DNA from: Candidatus Ornithospirochaeta avicola
GTDB taxonomy: Bacteria > Spirochaetota > Spirochaetia > Sphaerochaetales > Sphaerochaetaceae
Assembly (NCBI GenBank): GCA_019113245.1
Contig: DXHU01000005.1
Span: forward strand, 62,001 to 126,000
Length of the DNA stretch: 64,000 nt
Direction: 5' to 3'
Below the pieces are notes generated by a model. That model searched no databases. It was not told where the DNA came from and saw nothing but the letters and a program-made list of their open reading frames with translations. Shown here one piece after another: positions 7,733-17,873 of this stretch. The stretch's first letter is position 1. Each line of letters begins with the position of its first letter. The translations under genes and the position numbers were made by a program.

Positions 7733-10692
7733 AGAAAGTTCTTCTTTTCCTGCTCATTTTTTTCTCTCTTTTTTCTCTCTCTGCGCTTGAAAGCCATGAT
7801 ATTTATTATGCAGACACTGCGCTTTTAAACAGTCTTCTGAACAACAGGGGGATAGCAGGAGAAGGACTAACTGACCAGGAAAAGAGAAGTCTTCTTTATG
7901 ATGCAGAGAATATAGAGGAATACAGGGTAGATGACAGCAAGAGCAGCACTGTTTCTGTTGAGATTATTAACTCTGATACGCTTGTATCATCAGCTTCTCA
8001 TGTCGAGATGAGCGGAAATGTTCAGCTTATTGTAAAAAGCGCTGATAAAAACTATACATTGAATGCAGATCATATCTCGCTTTCACTTGAAGAAGGCATT
8101 CTTTCCGCTCTCGGCTCTGTATCTCTGGATGGGTTTGAGGAGGCATCAGTTTCTGCTGACGTGCTTACTCTTTACTATGACAAGGACAGCATAAACATCC
8201 TCAATGCCTCAACGCACACAGAAAAGAAGAACAGCGATAATAAGACTATTGAAATCTATTCAGTGGGCCGCAGCCTTGAAAGCACAGCTGAGGGTGGAGC
8301 AATATACACAGACGGTTTTATAGCATCGCGTGAAAAAGATCCACTCTCATCGATTTCCGCTTCTTCAATTTCGCTTCTTCCCGGCTCTGACCTGATGATA
8401 GAAAACGCAGTTCTTAAAATCGGAAGGGTCCCGATTTTCTATTTTCCGTTCTTCTTCTACCCGGGAAGCCGCATGATTGGAAACCCTTCATTCGGATTCT
8501 CATCTGAGCGCGGTGCGTTTTTGAATACCACTTTTGAGCTCTTTGGGCACAGCAAGAGGATAGAGAGCAAGGAAGAATCATCGTTTTTGTCTCTTTTCTC
8601 ATCTTCTGAGGATACATCCTCTTATTCCCCGGACGGTGCATATTATTCAAGTTCAGCTGAAAAAAGTGATCTTGAAAGCTGGGCAGAGAAAACAGAAAGC
8701 TATATGGTCCTGATGTTTGATGCCTATAAGAGTGCGGGCCTTCATGCTGGAGTCGACCTTTCTCTGAATTTTTTTGACAAGAGCCTGAATATATCTACAC
8801 TCTCCGGCGTTGCCCTCTCATTTGAGGAAGTAGGCGGTTCAAATTTCAGATATTATTCTCAAAATAGCATAAAATATAGCGACTATGGGCTAGATCTTCT
8901 GCTTAATCTTCCATTTTATTCAGACTATCTGGTACTCAATACCTATATGAACAGAAACACTGCTTTCTCCCTAGAGCCTCTCTTTTTGCAGCGCTCAAGC
9001 TTCCCTTCCTCTTTCAGCACCACTGCATTAAGAAGTATAGAAAGATCTTTTGAGCTTTCTTATACTCTGCCTTCAAGCTATACAAGCAAATATCTTTCAT
9101 CATTTTCCCTTGATGATTTTGTAATCTCAGAAAGTTATGACTATGACGGAACAGATGACACTTATGTAATCTCCTCTGCAACGCTTCCATCATTTTCTCT
9201 TAAAATGACAGGCGCATTCTTTGATACGGAAAAAAGAGTTGATAAAAGCAGTGAGGAAGAAGAGGAAACGGAGTTTGACGCGTTTATAGCTAAAAGCTCT
9301 CTTCTTCATCCTCTTTATTTAAACGAAGCAGACAGAAAAAGAGCATCTGATACCTATTCATTTTCTCTTGGCTACAGTCTCTTTGAAAGTCTTGAGAGGA
9401 TAAAGGAATATAAAAGAGGTGACCTTTATTCAGAAAGCCTTGATAATGTCTTTTCATCCTACATTGATCTTTCTCTGGACCTTTCTTCCTATTTTTCCCT
9501 CTACAACAAGATTTCAAGTGAAATCAGGTACAGAGAAAATGAGAAAGAAAACGATAAAAGTAGCAAGCTCGATGCAGATCTTGTCAATGCTCTTACCGTT
9601 TCCTTTCCTTTTGTCGGAATCAGATACCGGCTCAGCACCAGGCTCATTAATTATGAAAAAGAAAATGGAAGTGAGAAAATTGCGTATGCATCATTTGACA
9701 AAGACAGCGTGCTGCTGCATGACATAAGACTTTCAAAAAGCTTTGAGCTTTCTTCCTGGGGAACTCTCACTCCGGCAGTGACATACACTCTTTATCCCCT
9801 CACATCCAGCCTTCGTCCTGAGATTTCTTACCGCTATGAAGGCCTTCGCCTGTCATTTTCATATCTATTTAAAGACAAAGAGGGAAGGCTTGAGAGCAAT
9901 GATATAAATGCTGCATTCTCTTTAGAGACAACATATTTCAAAACAGCTTTGGATGTTCTTTATGAAAGTCAGGATATTTTGACAAAAGGAAAGCTTGCGC
10001 CTCTTTCATTTGATTATATAGTCACACTGTCAACTGAGGATGAAAAATACAGCATTTCTGAAGAAATTGAATTTGATTTTGACAACATGAATTTTGAAAG
10101 GATAAGAACTAGTGTGAAGATTCCATATCTTTCTTTCTCTTTCGATTTCTCAGGACGCTATGATTCTGTCTCTATTTCTTCTCTTGCTGTCAAAGCAGAA
10201 AGCGGCAAGCAGGCTTTCCAGTTCTGGAAGGGAAGGATATATCTGTCGTTCAATATAAACATGAGCCTTTCTGTGGATGCTTTGATACCTGCAGCTTCCT
10301 CTTTTGCATTTGAGCCTGAGCTTGTTTTCTCAATTGCAGAGTTTGCAGACCTCACTTTCTCATTCAAGAGCGAGAACAATCAGTTCTATAAGTATTTTGT
10401 TGACAATAAATTCTCATTTTCAGCTCTCTGGGATGATCTTCTTGCCTCTTTCGATTTCTTTGGAGACGGAAGAAGGGATACAGGATTCAATCTCACTGAG
10501 TTTGAGATCTCTTTCACACACTACATGCAGGACTGGGCGCTCAGCCTTGAATATAAATCTTCGATTGAGCTTTACCATAACAAATATCAGTTCATACCTG
10601 AGTTCTCAATTTATCTTTCATGGAACACCTTCCCGGATCTCAATGTTGATGAGAAGTGGAGCAATAATGGTGGGATATGGCAAAGAAAATAG
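7729..10692 (+). CDS. lptD: LPS-assembly protein LptD-like outer-membrane barrel
   Basis: Outer-membrane translocon family that inserts lipopolysaccharide-type glycolipids into the outer leaflet. About 987 residues. It starts with a signal peptide (LKKVLLFLLIFFSLFSLSALES). Residues ~60-175 form an OstA/LptA-like beta-jellyroll (ASHVEMSGNVQLIVKS, ADHISLSLEEG). The segment VPIFYFPFFFYPGSR is the typical LptD junction, and the rest is Ser/Tyr-rich amphipathic strands expected of a large barrel. The frame is open from 7687, but that adds a charged stretch before the signal; TTG 7729 overlaps the uvrA stop and has a GAGG 6 bases upstream. The cargo is unknown. Confidence 0.87.
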   Translation: MKKVLLFLLIFFSLFSLSALESHDIYYADTALLNSLLNNRGIAGEGLTDQEKRSLLYDAENIEEYRVDDSKSSTVSVEIINSDTLVSSASHVEMSGNVQLIVKSADKNYTLNADHISLSLEEGILSALGSVSLDGFEEASVSADVLTLYYDKDSINILNASTHTEKKNSDNKTIEIYSVGRSLESTAEGGAIYTDGFIASREKDPLSSISASSISLLPGSDLMIENAVLKIGRVPIFYFPFFFYPGSRMIGNPSFGFSSERGAFLNTTFELFGHSKRIESKEESSFLSLFSSSEDTSSYSPDGAYYSSSAEKSDLESWAEKTESYMVLMFDAYKSAGLHAGVDLSLNFFDKSLNISTLSGVALSFEEVGGSNFRYYSQNSIKYSDYGLDLLLNLPFYSDYLVLNTYMNRNTAFSLEPLFLQRSSFPSSFSTTALRSIERSFELSYTLPSSYTSKYLSSFSLDDFVISESYDYDGTDDTYVISSATLPSFSLKMTGAFFDTEKRVDKSSEEEEETEFDAFIAKSSLLHPLYLNEADRKRASDTYSFSLGYSLFESLERIKEYKRGDLYSESLDNVFSSYIDLSLDLSSYFSLYNKISSEIRYRENEKENDKSSKLDADLVNALTVSFPFVGIRYRLSTRLINYEKENGSEKIAYASFDKDSVLLHDIRLSKSFELSSWGTLTPAVTYTLYPLTSSLRPEISYRYEGLRLSFSYLFKDKEGRLESNDINAAFSLETTYFKTALDVLYESQDILTKGKLAPLSFDYIVTLSTEDEKYSISEEIEFDFDNMNFERIRTSVKIPYLSFSFDFSGRYDSVSISSLAVKAESGKQAFQFWKGRIYLSFNINMSLSVDALIPAASSFAFEPELVFSIAEFADLTFSFKSENNQFYKYFVDNKFSFSALWDDLLASFDFFGDGRRDTGFNLTEFEISFTHYMQDWALSLEYKSSIELYHNKYQFIPEFSIYLSWNTFPDLNVDEKWSNNGGIWQRK

Positions 10693-10717
10693 CATTTTAT
10701 TCACTTTTTCTCTCTTT

Positions 10718-10725
10718 TGTATTAT
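10718..10725 (+). promoter_or_regulatory. Candidate -10 box of the phoH operon
   Basis: TGTATTAT lies 14 bases before ATG 10740 in an AT-rich gap of only 47 bases after lptD. No ribosome site is visible between it and the start codon, so the leader would be very short. There is no clear -35 box. Confidence 0.4.
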
Positions 10726-10739
10726 GATTTTTCCTGATA

Positions 10740-11672
10740 ATGCTTGATTCATTCGTATTTTCAAAAGCCGAGTATGCAGAATCTGTTCTCGGTGCAAATG
10801 ATAAGAACATTCCATACATTGAGATGCTCCTTTCTTCTGAGCTTACTCTCAAGGGCCTTGTTGTCAGCTGCAGGGACAACAAATATTTTACTCTTCTTTT
10901 TGCAGCCCTTGAAAACATCGCAAAGGAAAGGGGAGAGATAAATGAGAGTGAGATATTCATGGTTTATCAGAAGATAATTGAAGGAAAGGATGTTTTATCA
11001 TTCTCTGAAGAAAAAATCTCTTTCACTGTTTCTTCAAAGACAATCTGGCCAAAGAGCGAGAGCCAGAGGAAATACATGGAAAGCCTTAAAAAAGACAAGG
11101 TCATTATTTCCTATGGCCCTGCAGGAACAGGAAAGACATTCCTTGCTGTTTGCTATGCGCTTGAGGAAGTGCTCAGGGGAAGGAAGAACAGGATAATACT
11201 TGCTCGCCCGGTTGTTGAAGCCGGAGAAACTCTCGGCTTCCTCCCTGGCGATCTTACGCAGAAGCTTTCTCCATACTTAAGGCCTCTTTATGATGCGATG
11301 GAATATGTTCTTCCTCCTCTTCAAATCAAGCGTCTTGAAGAGAACGGAGTGCTTGAGCTTTCTCCTCTTGCATACATGAGAGGAAGAAGCTTTGCTAACG
11401 CTGTGGTTATTCTTGATGAGGCTCAGAATGCAACATCAGCACAGATGAAGATGTTCCTTACTAGGCTTGCAGAAAACAGCAAGGCTATAATTACTGGGGA
11501 CCCTGAACAGAGCGATCTCAAAAGGGGAGAAAAGTCAGGACTTATAGATGCAGTTAGAAGGTTGAAAGGCATAGAAGGGCTCTCAATTGTCAAATTCAGC
11601 GCAAATGACACTGTCAGAAGCAGCATAGTACGCGATATAATAAAAGCATACGAGGATGAGGATGAAGATTAA
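10740..11672 (+). CDS. phoH: PhoH-family ATPase
   Basis: Cytoplasmic P-loop ATPase of the PhoH/YbeZ group, linked in many bacteria to RNA metabolism together with YbeY. 310 residues. The N-terminal ~100 residues are variable; the ATPase core has Walker A GPAGTGKT (~126-133), the family motif ARPVVEAGETLGFLPGD, Walker B VVILDEAQNAT and the sensor ITGDPEQ. It heads a phoH-pgpH-ybeY cluster, an arrangement well known in Firmicutes and other bacteria. No Shine-Dalgarno precedes ATG 10740. Its end overlaps the next gene by 11 bases. Confidence 0.93.
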   Translation: MLDSFVFSKAEYAESVLGANDKNIPYIEMLLSSELTLKGLVVSCRDNKYFTLLFAALENIAKERGEINESEIFMVYQKIIEGKDVLSFSEEKISFTVSSKTIWPKSESQRKYMESLKKDKVIISYGPAGTGKTFLAVCYALEEVLRGRKNRIILARPVVEAGETLGFLPGDLTQKLSPYLRPLYDAMEYVLPPLQIKRLEENGVLELSPLAYMRGRSFANAVVILDEAQNATSAQMKMFLTRLAENSKAIITGDPEQSDLKRGEKSGLIDAVRRLKGIEGLSIVKFSANDTVRSSIVRDIIKAYEDEDED

Positions 11673-13860
11673 GGACCGCTTATATCTTGATGTTGAAAAA
11701 TACTTTTCTAAAGCACAGAAGATAGCCTTTATCTTCCTTGCAATCCTTTCTGTCCTGCTTGGAGTACTTCTTCCGTTCTTTTATTCAAAGCTGGACAGTG
11801 GAAATATAAAGCTGTCAAGAGAATATGTAGCAGGCGAGCTTTCTGATGAGACTGTAGTAAGCCCCATTTCTTTTTCCTTTGTCGATGAAGTGGAGACCAA
11901 GAGAGCAAAGGAGAATGCAGAGAAGGCCGTTTTCCCTTATTATTCCCTTTCTCTTTCAAAAACTCTTGAAATGAGGAATATCCTTACAGATTATCTTAAG
12001 GCCGTGATTACTGGAAACGAGTCAGTCGCCCGCTATTATCTTTCTGATGCAGGATATAATGACACACTTAATGTCACATCCCGTCTTCTTTCCCTTTCTG
12101 CTGAAAATCTTCTGGTCATTTCCCGTCTGATTGAAGAAAACCAGAGCCAGATACTTCTTTCCGGTGTATTCTCCGCTCAGGAACTCAATACATCAAATGC
12201 AGAGGGATACTACACAATCCTTTTTGACAATGCAAGCGGAGCATCAGCAAAAAGAATATCGACAAATGGCCTCATTACAGAAGCAACGCTGTTTAAAAGC
12301 ATTATGGACCAGGCTTACTCATCATATTCAAATCTCACATATGAGGATATAAAGCTGATAAGCGATGCTGTTGATCTCTTTACTTACACAAATGTCTTTT
12401 ATGATGAATACAAGACAAACAACATGCGTCAGGAGGCCTCACTTAATACTCCATCTTCAATCATATACATTGAAAAAGGGGATGAGATAATTCGCCGTGA
12501 TGAAGTGATAACAGAAAGAATGCTGAGGATAGTGGATATCATCAACAACCAGGCGCCGTCAGTTGACATGGTGAACATGCTTGTTCAGGCCGTGTTTCTA
12601 ATCACTGTTCTTGCTTTTGGAATATATTTCTTTGTATATTTCATGCCTTATCATTTCCGCACACCGCTGTATTCGCTTCTTTTTCTTTCAGGTCTTGTTC
12701 TGACAGAGATTCTCACATTCCTCTGGCTTGTGCTTTCTATTGACAACTACCAGTCGTACAGTCCGTCATCCATAATGCCTTATCTATATCTTCCTGTGAT
12801 GTTCACATGCATCACAAATAGAAGAAGAATAGGCTTTATCACCGGCTTTGTCCTCTCCGGCTTTGCCGTAATCTACCAGTCAAGCGACAAGTACACTTTC
12901 TTCAATCTCATTGTAATTATCGAGGCCTCTGTGATGTTCATACGCTTTGGAACAAACAGAATAGACATTATCTATGAGGCTTTCTATTCATCTATTGTAG
13001 CTGCGCTTACTACAGGACTCTTTTCTCTCTTTGCCGGCTACAGCTACCAGATACTTGTGAACAACATGATACTTGTTGTTCTGAATGTAGTAGTCACATA
13101 TATTGCTGTTTCAATAACGCTTCCTCTCCTTGAAAAGATATTCAACCTTCCGACGATATTCCGTCTTCATGAGCTTTCATATACGGATACTCCGACTTTA
13201 AACCGTCTTGCCCATGTTGCACAGGGCACATTCAATCATGTAAGGAATGTCTCTGATATGTCTTATCAGGCGGCAAAGGCGATAGGAGCCAATGCCGAGC
13301 TTACTAGAGTCGGTGCTCTTTATCATGACATCGGAAAGAGCGAGCACCCAGAGTATTTTATCGAGAACCAGAGCGGAAAGAATGCTCATGACCAGATAAC
13401 TACAAGTCTTTCTGCCGCAATAATCAAGAGCCATGTCCGTCTTGGAGTGGAGAAGGCTAAGGAGATCGGGCTTCCCCAGGAGGTCATAAACATAATCAGC
13501 GAGCATCATGGGAACGATATAATCACATATTTTTACAACGAGGCCAAAAAGGAAGCCTCAGGAAACATGAGCGTCAGCGAGGAGGATTACCGCTATAACG
13601 GAGAGCCTCCTCAGAGCCCAGAGAGCGCAATTGTAATGCTTGCTGACTGCACGGAGGCTGCAAGCCGCACTCTCAAGAATCCGAATACAAACAAATATGA
13701 CCGTCTTATCAGCAATATCATAATCAGCAAGATCAATCACAATCAGCTTTCTCAGAGTTCGCTGACACTTACTGATCTTGATATCATCAAGGACACATTC
13801 ATCCTGTCCCTTGTAGGACGAGACCATCAGAGGATAGAGTATGACAACAAGGAAAACTGA
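11662..13860 (+). CDS. pgpH: Membrane HD-domain phosphodiesterase of the PgpH/YqfF (7TMR-HD) family
   Basis: About 732 residues. One N-terminal membrane segment (IAFIFLAILSVLLGVLLPFF) is followed by an extracytoplasmic domain of ~280 residues, then about seven hydrophobic helices (~300-490), then a cytoplasmic HD domain. Its metal motif is visible: H in FNHVRNVS, HD in GALYHDIGKSEHPEY (~554), H-H in SEHHGND and D in VMLADCTEAASR. In characterised relatives this domain hydrolyses cyclic di-AMP, so a role in c-di-AMP turnover is inferred. Two starts are possible, 11656 and 11662; the second has GAGG at the proper 6-base spacing. Overlaps phoH by 11 bases and ybeY by 20. Confidence 0.9.
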   Translation: MKIKDRLYLDVEKYFSKAQKIAFIFLAILSVLLGVLLPFFYSKLDSGNIKLSREYVAGELSDETVVSPISFSFVDEVETKRAKENAEKAVFPYYSLSLSKTLEMRNILTDYLKAVITGNESVARYYLSDAGYNDTLNVTSRLLSLSAENLLVISRLIEENQSQILLSGVFSAQELNTSNAEGYYTILFDNASGASAKRISTNGLITEATLFKSIMDQAYSSYSNLTYEDIKLISDAVDLFTYTNVFYDEYKTNNMRQEASLNTPSSIIYIEKGDEIIRRDEVITERMLRIVDIINNQAPSVDMVNMLVQAVFLITVLAFGIYFFVYFMPYHFRTPLYSLLFLSGLVLTEILTFLWLVLSIDNYQSYSPSSIMPYLYLPVMFTCITNRRRIGFITGFVLSGFAVIYQSSDKYTFFNLIVIIEASVMFIRFGTNRIDIIYEAFYSSIVAALTTGLFSLFAGYSYQILVNNMILVVLNVVVTYIAVSITLPLLEKIFNLPTIFRLHELSYTDTPTLNRLAHVAQGTFNHVRNVSDMSYQAAKAIGANAELTRVGALYHDIGKSEHPEYFIENQSGKNAHDQITTSLSAAIIKSHVRLGVEKAKEIGLPQEVINIISEHHGNDIITYFYNEAKKEASGNMSVSEEDYRYNGEPPQSPESAIVMLADCTEAASRTLKNPNTNKYDRLISNIIISKINHNQLSQSSLTLTDLDIIKDTFILSLVGRDHQRIEYDNKEN

Positions 13861-14323
13861 AATCTATTTTGAAAGTGATGAAATGAGAAATGAAATAGAT
13901 GAAGGCTCTGTGCTCTCTTTCATCGAAAACGCATCCAGAGCTCTTGGCCTAGAAGGAAATTTCTCTCTTTCATTCATCTCTGATGATGAGATGAGAAGGC
14001 TGAATAATGAATACAGGAACATGGACTCTTCAACAGATGTTCTTACATTTGCCTTGGATGATGATGCATCATTTCCATCATTTGACTTTGAAGAAAAAGA
14101 ACTGGGGGACATCTTCATCTCTCCGTCTTTCATAAGAAAGAATTCTGAGGAGTTTTCAGTTCCATATTCACAAGAGCTGATGCGTCTTGTTCTTCATGGA
14201 ATGATGCATCTTATGGGATATGACCATGAAAGCAATGACTTTGAAAAAGAGGAAATGCTCATAAAGCAGGAAGAGATTCTGCGCGCTATTTTGCTTGATA
14301 AATCTTTAATGCAGCAAAAATAG
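13841..14323 (+). CDS. ybeY: Endoribonuclease YbeY
   Basis: Zinc-dependent endoribonuclease needed for 16S rRNA 3-prime-end maturation and ribosome quality control. 160 residues, normal length. The metal-binding motif HGMMHLMGYDHES fits the family HGxLHLxGYDH. Upstream, RNMDSSTDVLTFAL is the conserved substrate-cleft segment. ATG 13841 has GAGG 7 bases upstream inside pgpH and overlaps it by 20 bases. It is the last gene of the phoH-pgpH-ybeY cluster; PhoH and YbeY are known partners. Confidence 0.95.
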   Translation: MTTRKTEIYFESDEMRNEIDEGSVLSFIENASRALGLEGNFSLSFISDDEMRRLNNEYRNMDSSTDVLTFALDDDASFPSFDFEEKELGDIFISPSFIRKNSEEFSVPYSQELMRLVLHGMMHLMGYDHESNDFEKEEMLIKQEEILRAILLDKSLMQQK

Positions 14324-14379
14324 CTCAAAGAAAGCCCTGCCTGATGATTTCTCTTTACTTATCAGTAAAAAAGTGGTAT

Positions 14380-15452
<1,073 letters not shown>

Positions 15453-15471
15453 TTACAGCCTGTATTTTATG

Positions 15472-15495
15472 GGCCTGCCTGATGCAGGCCTTTTT
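15472..15495 (+). terminator. Hairpin terminator between gap and pgk
   Basis: Perfect 7-bp GC-rich stem GGCCTGC/GCAGGCC, 5-base loop and TTTTT tail. Only 17 bases, holding a GGAG ribosome site, separate the T-tract from the pgk start, so a new promoter cannot fit after it; pgk must be reached by read-through or from a promoter inside the end of gap. Confidence 0.85.
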
Positions 15496-15512
15496 CACTA
15501 TAGGAGTAATTT

Positions 15513-16691
15513 ATGGTATTGAATACAGTTAAAGATGCATCTCTTAATGGAAAAAAGGTTCTTATCCGTGTTGATTTCAACTGCCCTGTAAAGGAAGGAA
15601 AGGTCACTGACCCGACAAGAATCCTTGCTGCACTTCCTACAATCAAGTACATCCTTGATGAGGGTGCAAGCCTTATTATCATGACACACTTCGGCCGTCC
15701 AAAGGGACAGAAGAACATGGATTATTCTCTTCTTCCTGTAAAGGAGAAGTTTGAGGAGCTCCTTGGAAAGAAAGTAACTCTTGCTCCGGATGTAATTGGA
15801 GACGAGGTTGCATCTCTTGTAAAGGATATCAAGCCAGGTGATGTTCTGATGCTTGAGAACGTAAGATTCTATCCTGGAGAGGAGAAGAATGATCCTGAGT
15901 TTGCAAAGACACTTGCAAGCTATGGTGATGTATATGTAAACGATGCATTCGGAACAGCTCACAGAGCACATGCATCAACAGAGGGTGTAAGCCACTATCT
16001 TCCTTCCTATGCAGGATTTTTGATTGAAAAGGAAGTAAAGTATATGGCTCCGCTTCTTGAGAACCCTGAAAAGCCTTTTGTCGCAATCATCGGCGGAAGC
16101 AAGGTATCAAGCAAGATTACTGTTCTTGAGTCCCTTGTCAAGACATGCAATACAATCGTCATTGGAGGCGGAATGGCTTACACATTCCTTGCAGTTCTCG
16201 GACACAAGATTGGTAAGAGCCTTGTAGAGCCTGATTATTTTGACACAGCAAAGAACTTTTTAAAGGCTGCTGAGGAGAAGGGAGTCAAGGTCATTCTTCC
16301 TGTTGACCATGTATGTGCATCTGAATTCAGCGAGAGCGCAGAAGCTGTTGCTGTTGATTCTGTAGATATTTCTGATGACCTTATGGGAATGGATATTGGA
16401 GCAAAGACAGTTGAGCTTATCAAGGCAGAGCTAAAGAGTGCAAAGAGTGTTGTTTGGAATGGTCCAATGGGAGTATTCGAGTTTGCTCAGTTTGCTAAGG
16501 GAACAGAAGAAGTTGCCAAGGCTCTTGCAGAAAGCGATGCAACAAGCGTAGTAGGTGGCGGTGACAGTGTCGCAGCTATCAACAAGTTCGGTCTTGCTTC
16601 AAAGATCAGTCATGTATCAACAGGCGGTGGTGCTTCTCTTGAATTCCTCGAGGGCAAGACTCTTCCTGGCATCAAGGCACTGGAGAAATAA
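15513..16691 (+). CDS. pgk: Phosphoglycerate kinase
   Basis: Glycolytic enzyme making ATP from 1,3-bisphosphoglycerate. 392 residues, single-domain-fusion-free bacterial form. Motifs: RVDFNCPVKEG near the N-terminus (substrate Arg and Asp/Asn), THFGRPKG, hinge-region GGSKVSSKI, WNGPMGVFEF, VVGGGDSVAA and STGGGASLEFLEGKTLPG at the nucleotide site. An AGGAG lies 7 bases before ATG 15513. The tpiA start follows one base after the stop, so pgk and tpiA form a unit. Confidence 0.98.
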   Translation: MVLNTVKDASLNGKKVLIRVDFNCPVKEGKVTDPTRILAALPTIKYILDEGASLIIMTHFGRPKGQKNMDYSLLPVKEKFEELLGKKVTLAPDVIGDEVASLVKDIKPGDVLMLENVRFYPGEEKNDPEFAKTLASYGDVYVNDAFGTAHRAHASTEGVSHYLPSYAGFLIEKEVKYMAPLLENPEKPFVAIIGGSKVSSKITVLESLVKTCNTIVIGGGMAYTFLAVLGHKIGKSLVEPDYFDTAKNFLKAAEEKGVKVILPVDHVCASEFSESAEAVAVDSVDISDDLMGMDIGAKTVELIKAELKSAKSVVWNGPMGVFEFAQFAKGTEEVAKALAESDATSVVGGGDSVAAINKFGLASKISHVSTGGGASLEFLEGKTLPGIKALEK

Positions 16692-16692
16692 G

Positions 16693-17451
16693 ATGAGAAA
16701 GGCATATATTGCAGGAAACTGGAAAATGAACATGACAGCAACAGAGGGAAGGGAGTATGCAAAGGCTCTTCTTGCTGCTGTCAAAGAAAAGGGCGCAGAT
16801 GTAAAGATGATGGTAGCTCCACCATTTGTAACAATCCCTGCTGTTCTTGAAGTGCTTAAAGACTCTCCAATCATCGTTGCAGCTCAGAACATGGCTGATC
16901 ACAAGAGCGGAGCATATACAGGAGAAGTATCTCCTCTAATGCTCAAGGATCTGGGAGTAAATACTGTAATTCTCGGTCACAGCGAGAGAAGGCAGTACTA
17001 CGGAGAGACAAACGAGATCATCAACGGCAAGATTCTTCTTGCTCTTGAGTGCGGCATGGATGTCGTATACTGTGTTGGTGAGACGCTTGAGGAAAGAGAG
17101 GCTGGCAAGCTTGAAGAAGTTCTTGCTTCTCAGATTGAGGTTGGTCTGAAGGGTGTTGATGCATCCGCTATGGCTCATATCACAATCGCTTATGAGCCAG
17201 TCTGGGCAATCGGAACAGGAAAGACTGCAAGTGCTGAAGATGCAGACAGCGCACATCTCTTTATCAGGGAAACTGTTGAGAGATTGTACTCAAAGGATAT
17301 TGCAGAAAACCTGATTATACAGTATGGTGGTTCTGTTAAGGCTGGAAATGTTAAGGCCTTGATGGCTAAGGAAAACATCGACGGAGCTCTTGTAGGTGGT
17401 GCAAGCCTCTCAGTTGAGCAGTTCCTGCCTATTTTAACATTCAATAAATAA
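16693..17451 (+). CDS. tpiA: Triosephosphate isomerase
   Basis: Interconverts dihydroxyacetone phosphate and glyceraldehyde 3-phosphate. 252 residues. Motifs: AGNWKMN near the start (catalytic Lys), LGHSERR (catalytic His), AYEPVWAIGTGKTAS with the catalytic Glu168 and flexible loop, and YGGSVKAGN at the phosphate site. The frame is open from 16555 inside pgk, but ATG 16693 gives the family start MRKAYIAGNWKMN and has GGAG 7 bases upstream. It begins one base after the pgk stop; secG follows after 14 bases. Confidence 0.98.
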   Translation: MRKAYIAGNWKMNMTATEGREYAKALLAAVKEKGADVKMMVAPPFVTIPAVLEVLKDSPIIVAAQNMADHKSGAYTGEVSPLMLKDLGVNTVILGHSERRQYYGETNEIINGKILLALECGMDVVYCVGETLEEREAGKLEEVLASQIEVGLKGVDASAMAHITIAYEPVWAIGTGKTASAEDADSAHLFIRETVERLYSKDIAENLIIQYGGSVKAGNVKALMAKENIDGALVGGASLSVEQFLPILTFNK

Positions 17452-17465
17452 GCTGGAGTGATAGA

Positions 17466-17810
17466 ATGACAGTTTTAGGAATCATCCTATTGGTACTTTT
17501 TGTTTTGGTAGCACTTCTTCTGGTTTTCCTTGTTGCAATCCAGAGTGAGCAGAGCACAGGTCTTGGCGGAGTATTCGGCGGAGACAGCAGCACTGCTTTC
17601 GGAGGTAGGAGCAATGCTTTCCTCACCAAGGCTACCACTATCCTTGCAATTCTCTTTCTTGTGCTTGCTCTTCTTGTAGCACTGACACACAGAACAGGGA
17701 GCGAGGATCTTACTGCTGCAGTTGAGCAGACACAGAGAGCTGAAGCTGGAACTACATGGCTTACAAACGATAGCCAGAGTGAGGTTCCTGCTTCTGATAG
17801 CGCAAACTGA
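17466..17810 (+). CDS. secG: Preprotein translocase subunit SecG
   Basis: Small membrane subunit of the SecYEG channel. 114 residues with two transmembrane helices (residues ~3-25 and ~57-78) joined by the Gly-rich cytoplasmic loop that marks the family (GLGGVFGGDSSTAFGGRSNAFLTK). The C-terminal ~35 residues are polar and variable. It sits directly after tpiA, a common bacterial arrangement (tpiA-secG). A hairpin terminator follows the stop. Confidence 0.93.
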   Translation: MTVLGIILLVLFVLVALLLVFLVAIQSEQSTGLGGVFGGDSSTAFGGRSNAFLTKATTILAILFLVLALLVALTHRTGSEDLTAAVEQTQRAEAGTTWLTNDSQSEVPASDSAN

Positions 17811-17827
17811 TTTGCAGTACATTTTTG

Positions 17828-17859
17828 CCGGCCTCATTTTAAGGCCGGTTTTTTCTTTT
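17828..17859 (+). terminator. Hairpin terminator after secG
   Basis: Stem CCGGCCT/AGGCCGG with a 7-base loop and a long T-rich tail broken by a single C. The next start codon is only 14 bases beyond the T-tract, and those bases carry the AGCGGAGG ribosome site, leaving no room for a promoter. Confidence 0.87.
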
Positions 17860-17873
17860 AAGCGGAGGTTTCG

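Noticed and set aside
10304-10747. 147-residue open frame overlapping lptD and the phoH start
   Set aside because: Ser/Leu-rich alternate frame of the lptD barrel; no ribosome site, and it would collide with phoH.
15498-15971. 157-residue open frame on the minus strand rich in Cys and Leu
   Set aside because: Antisense to pgk, which is certain; the composition is that of a complementary-strand shadow.
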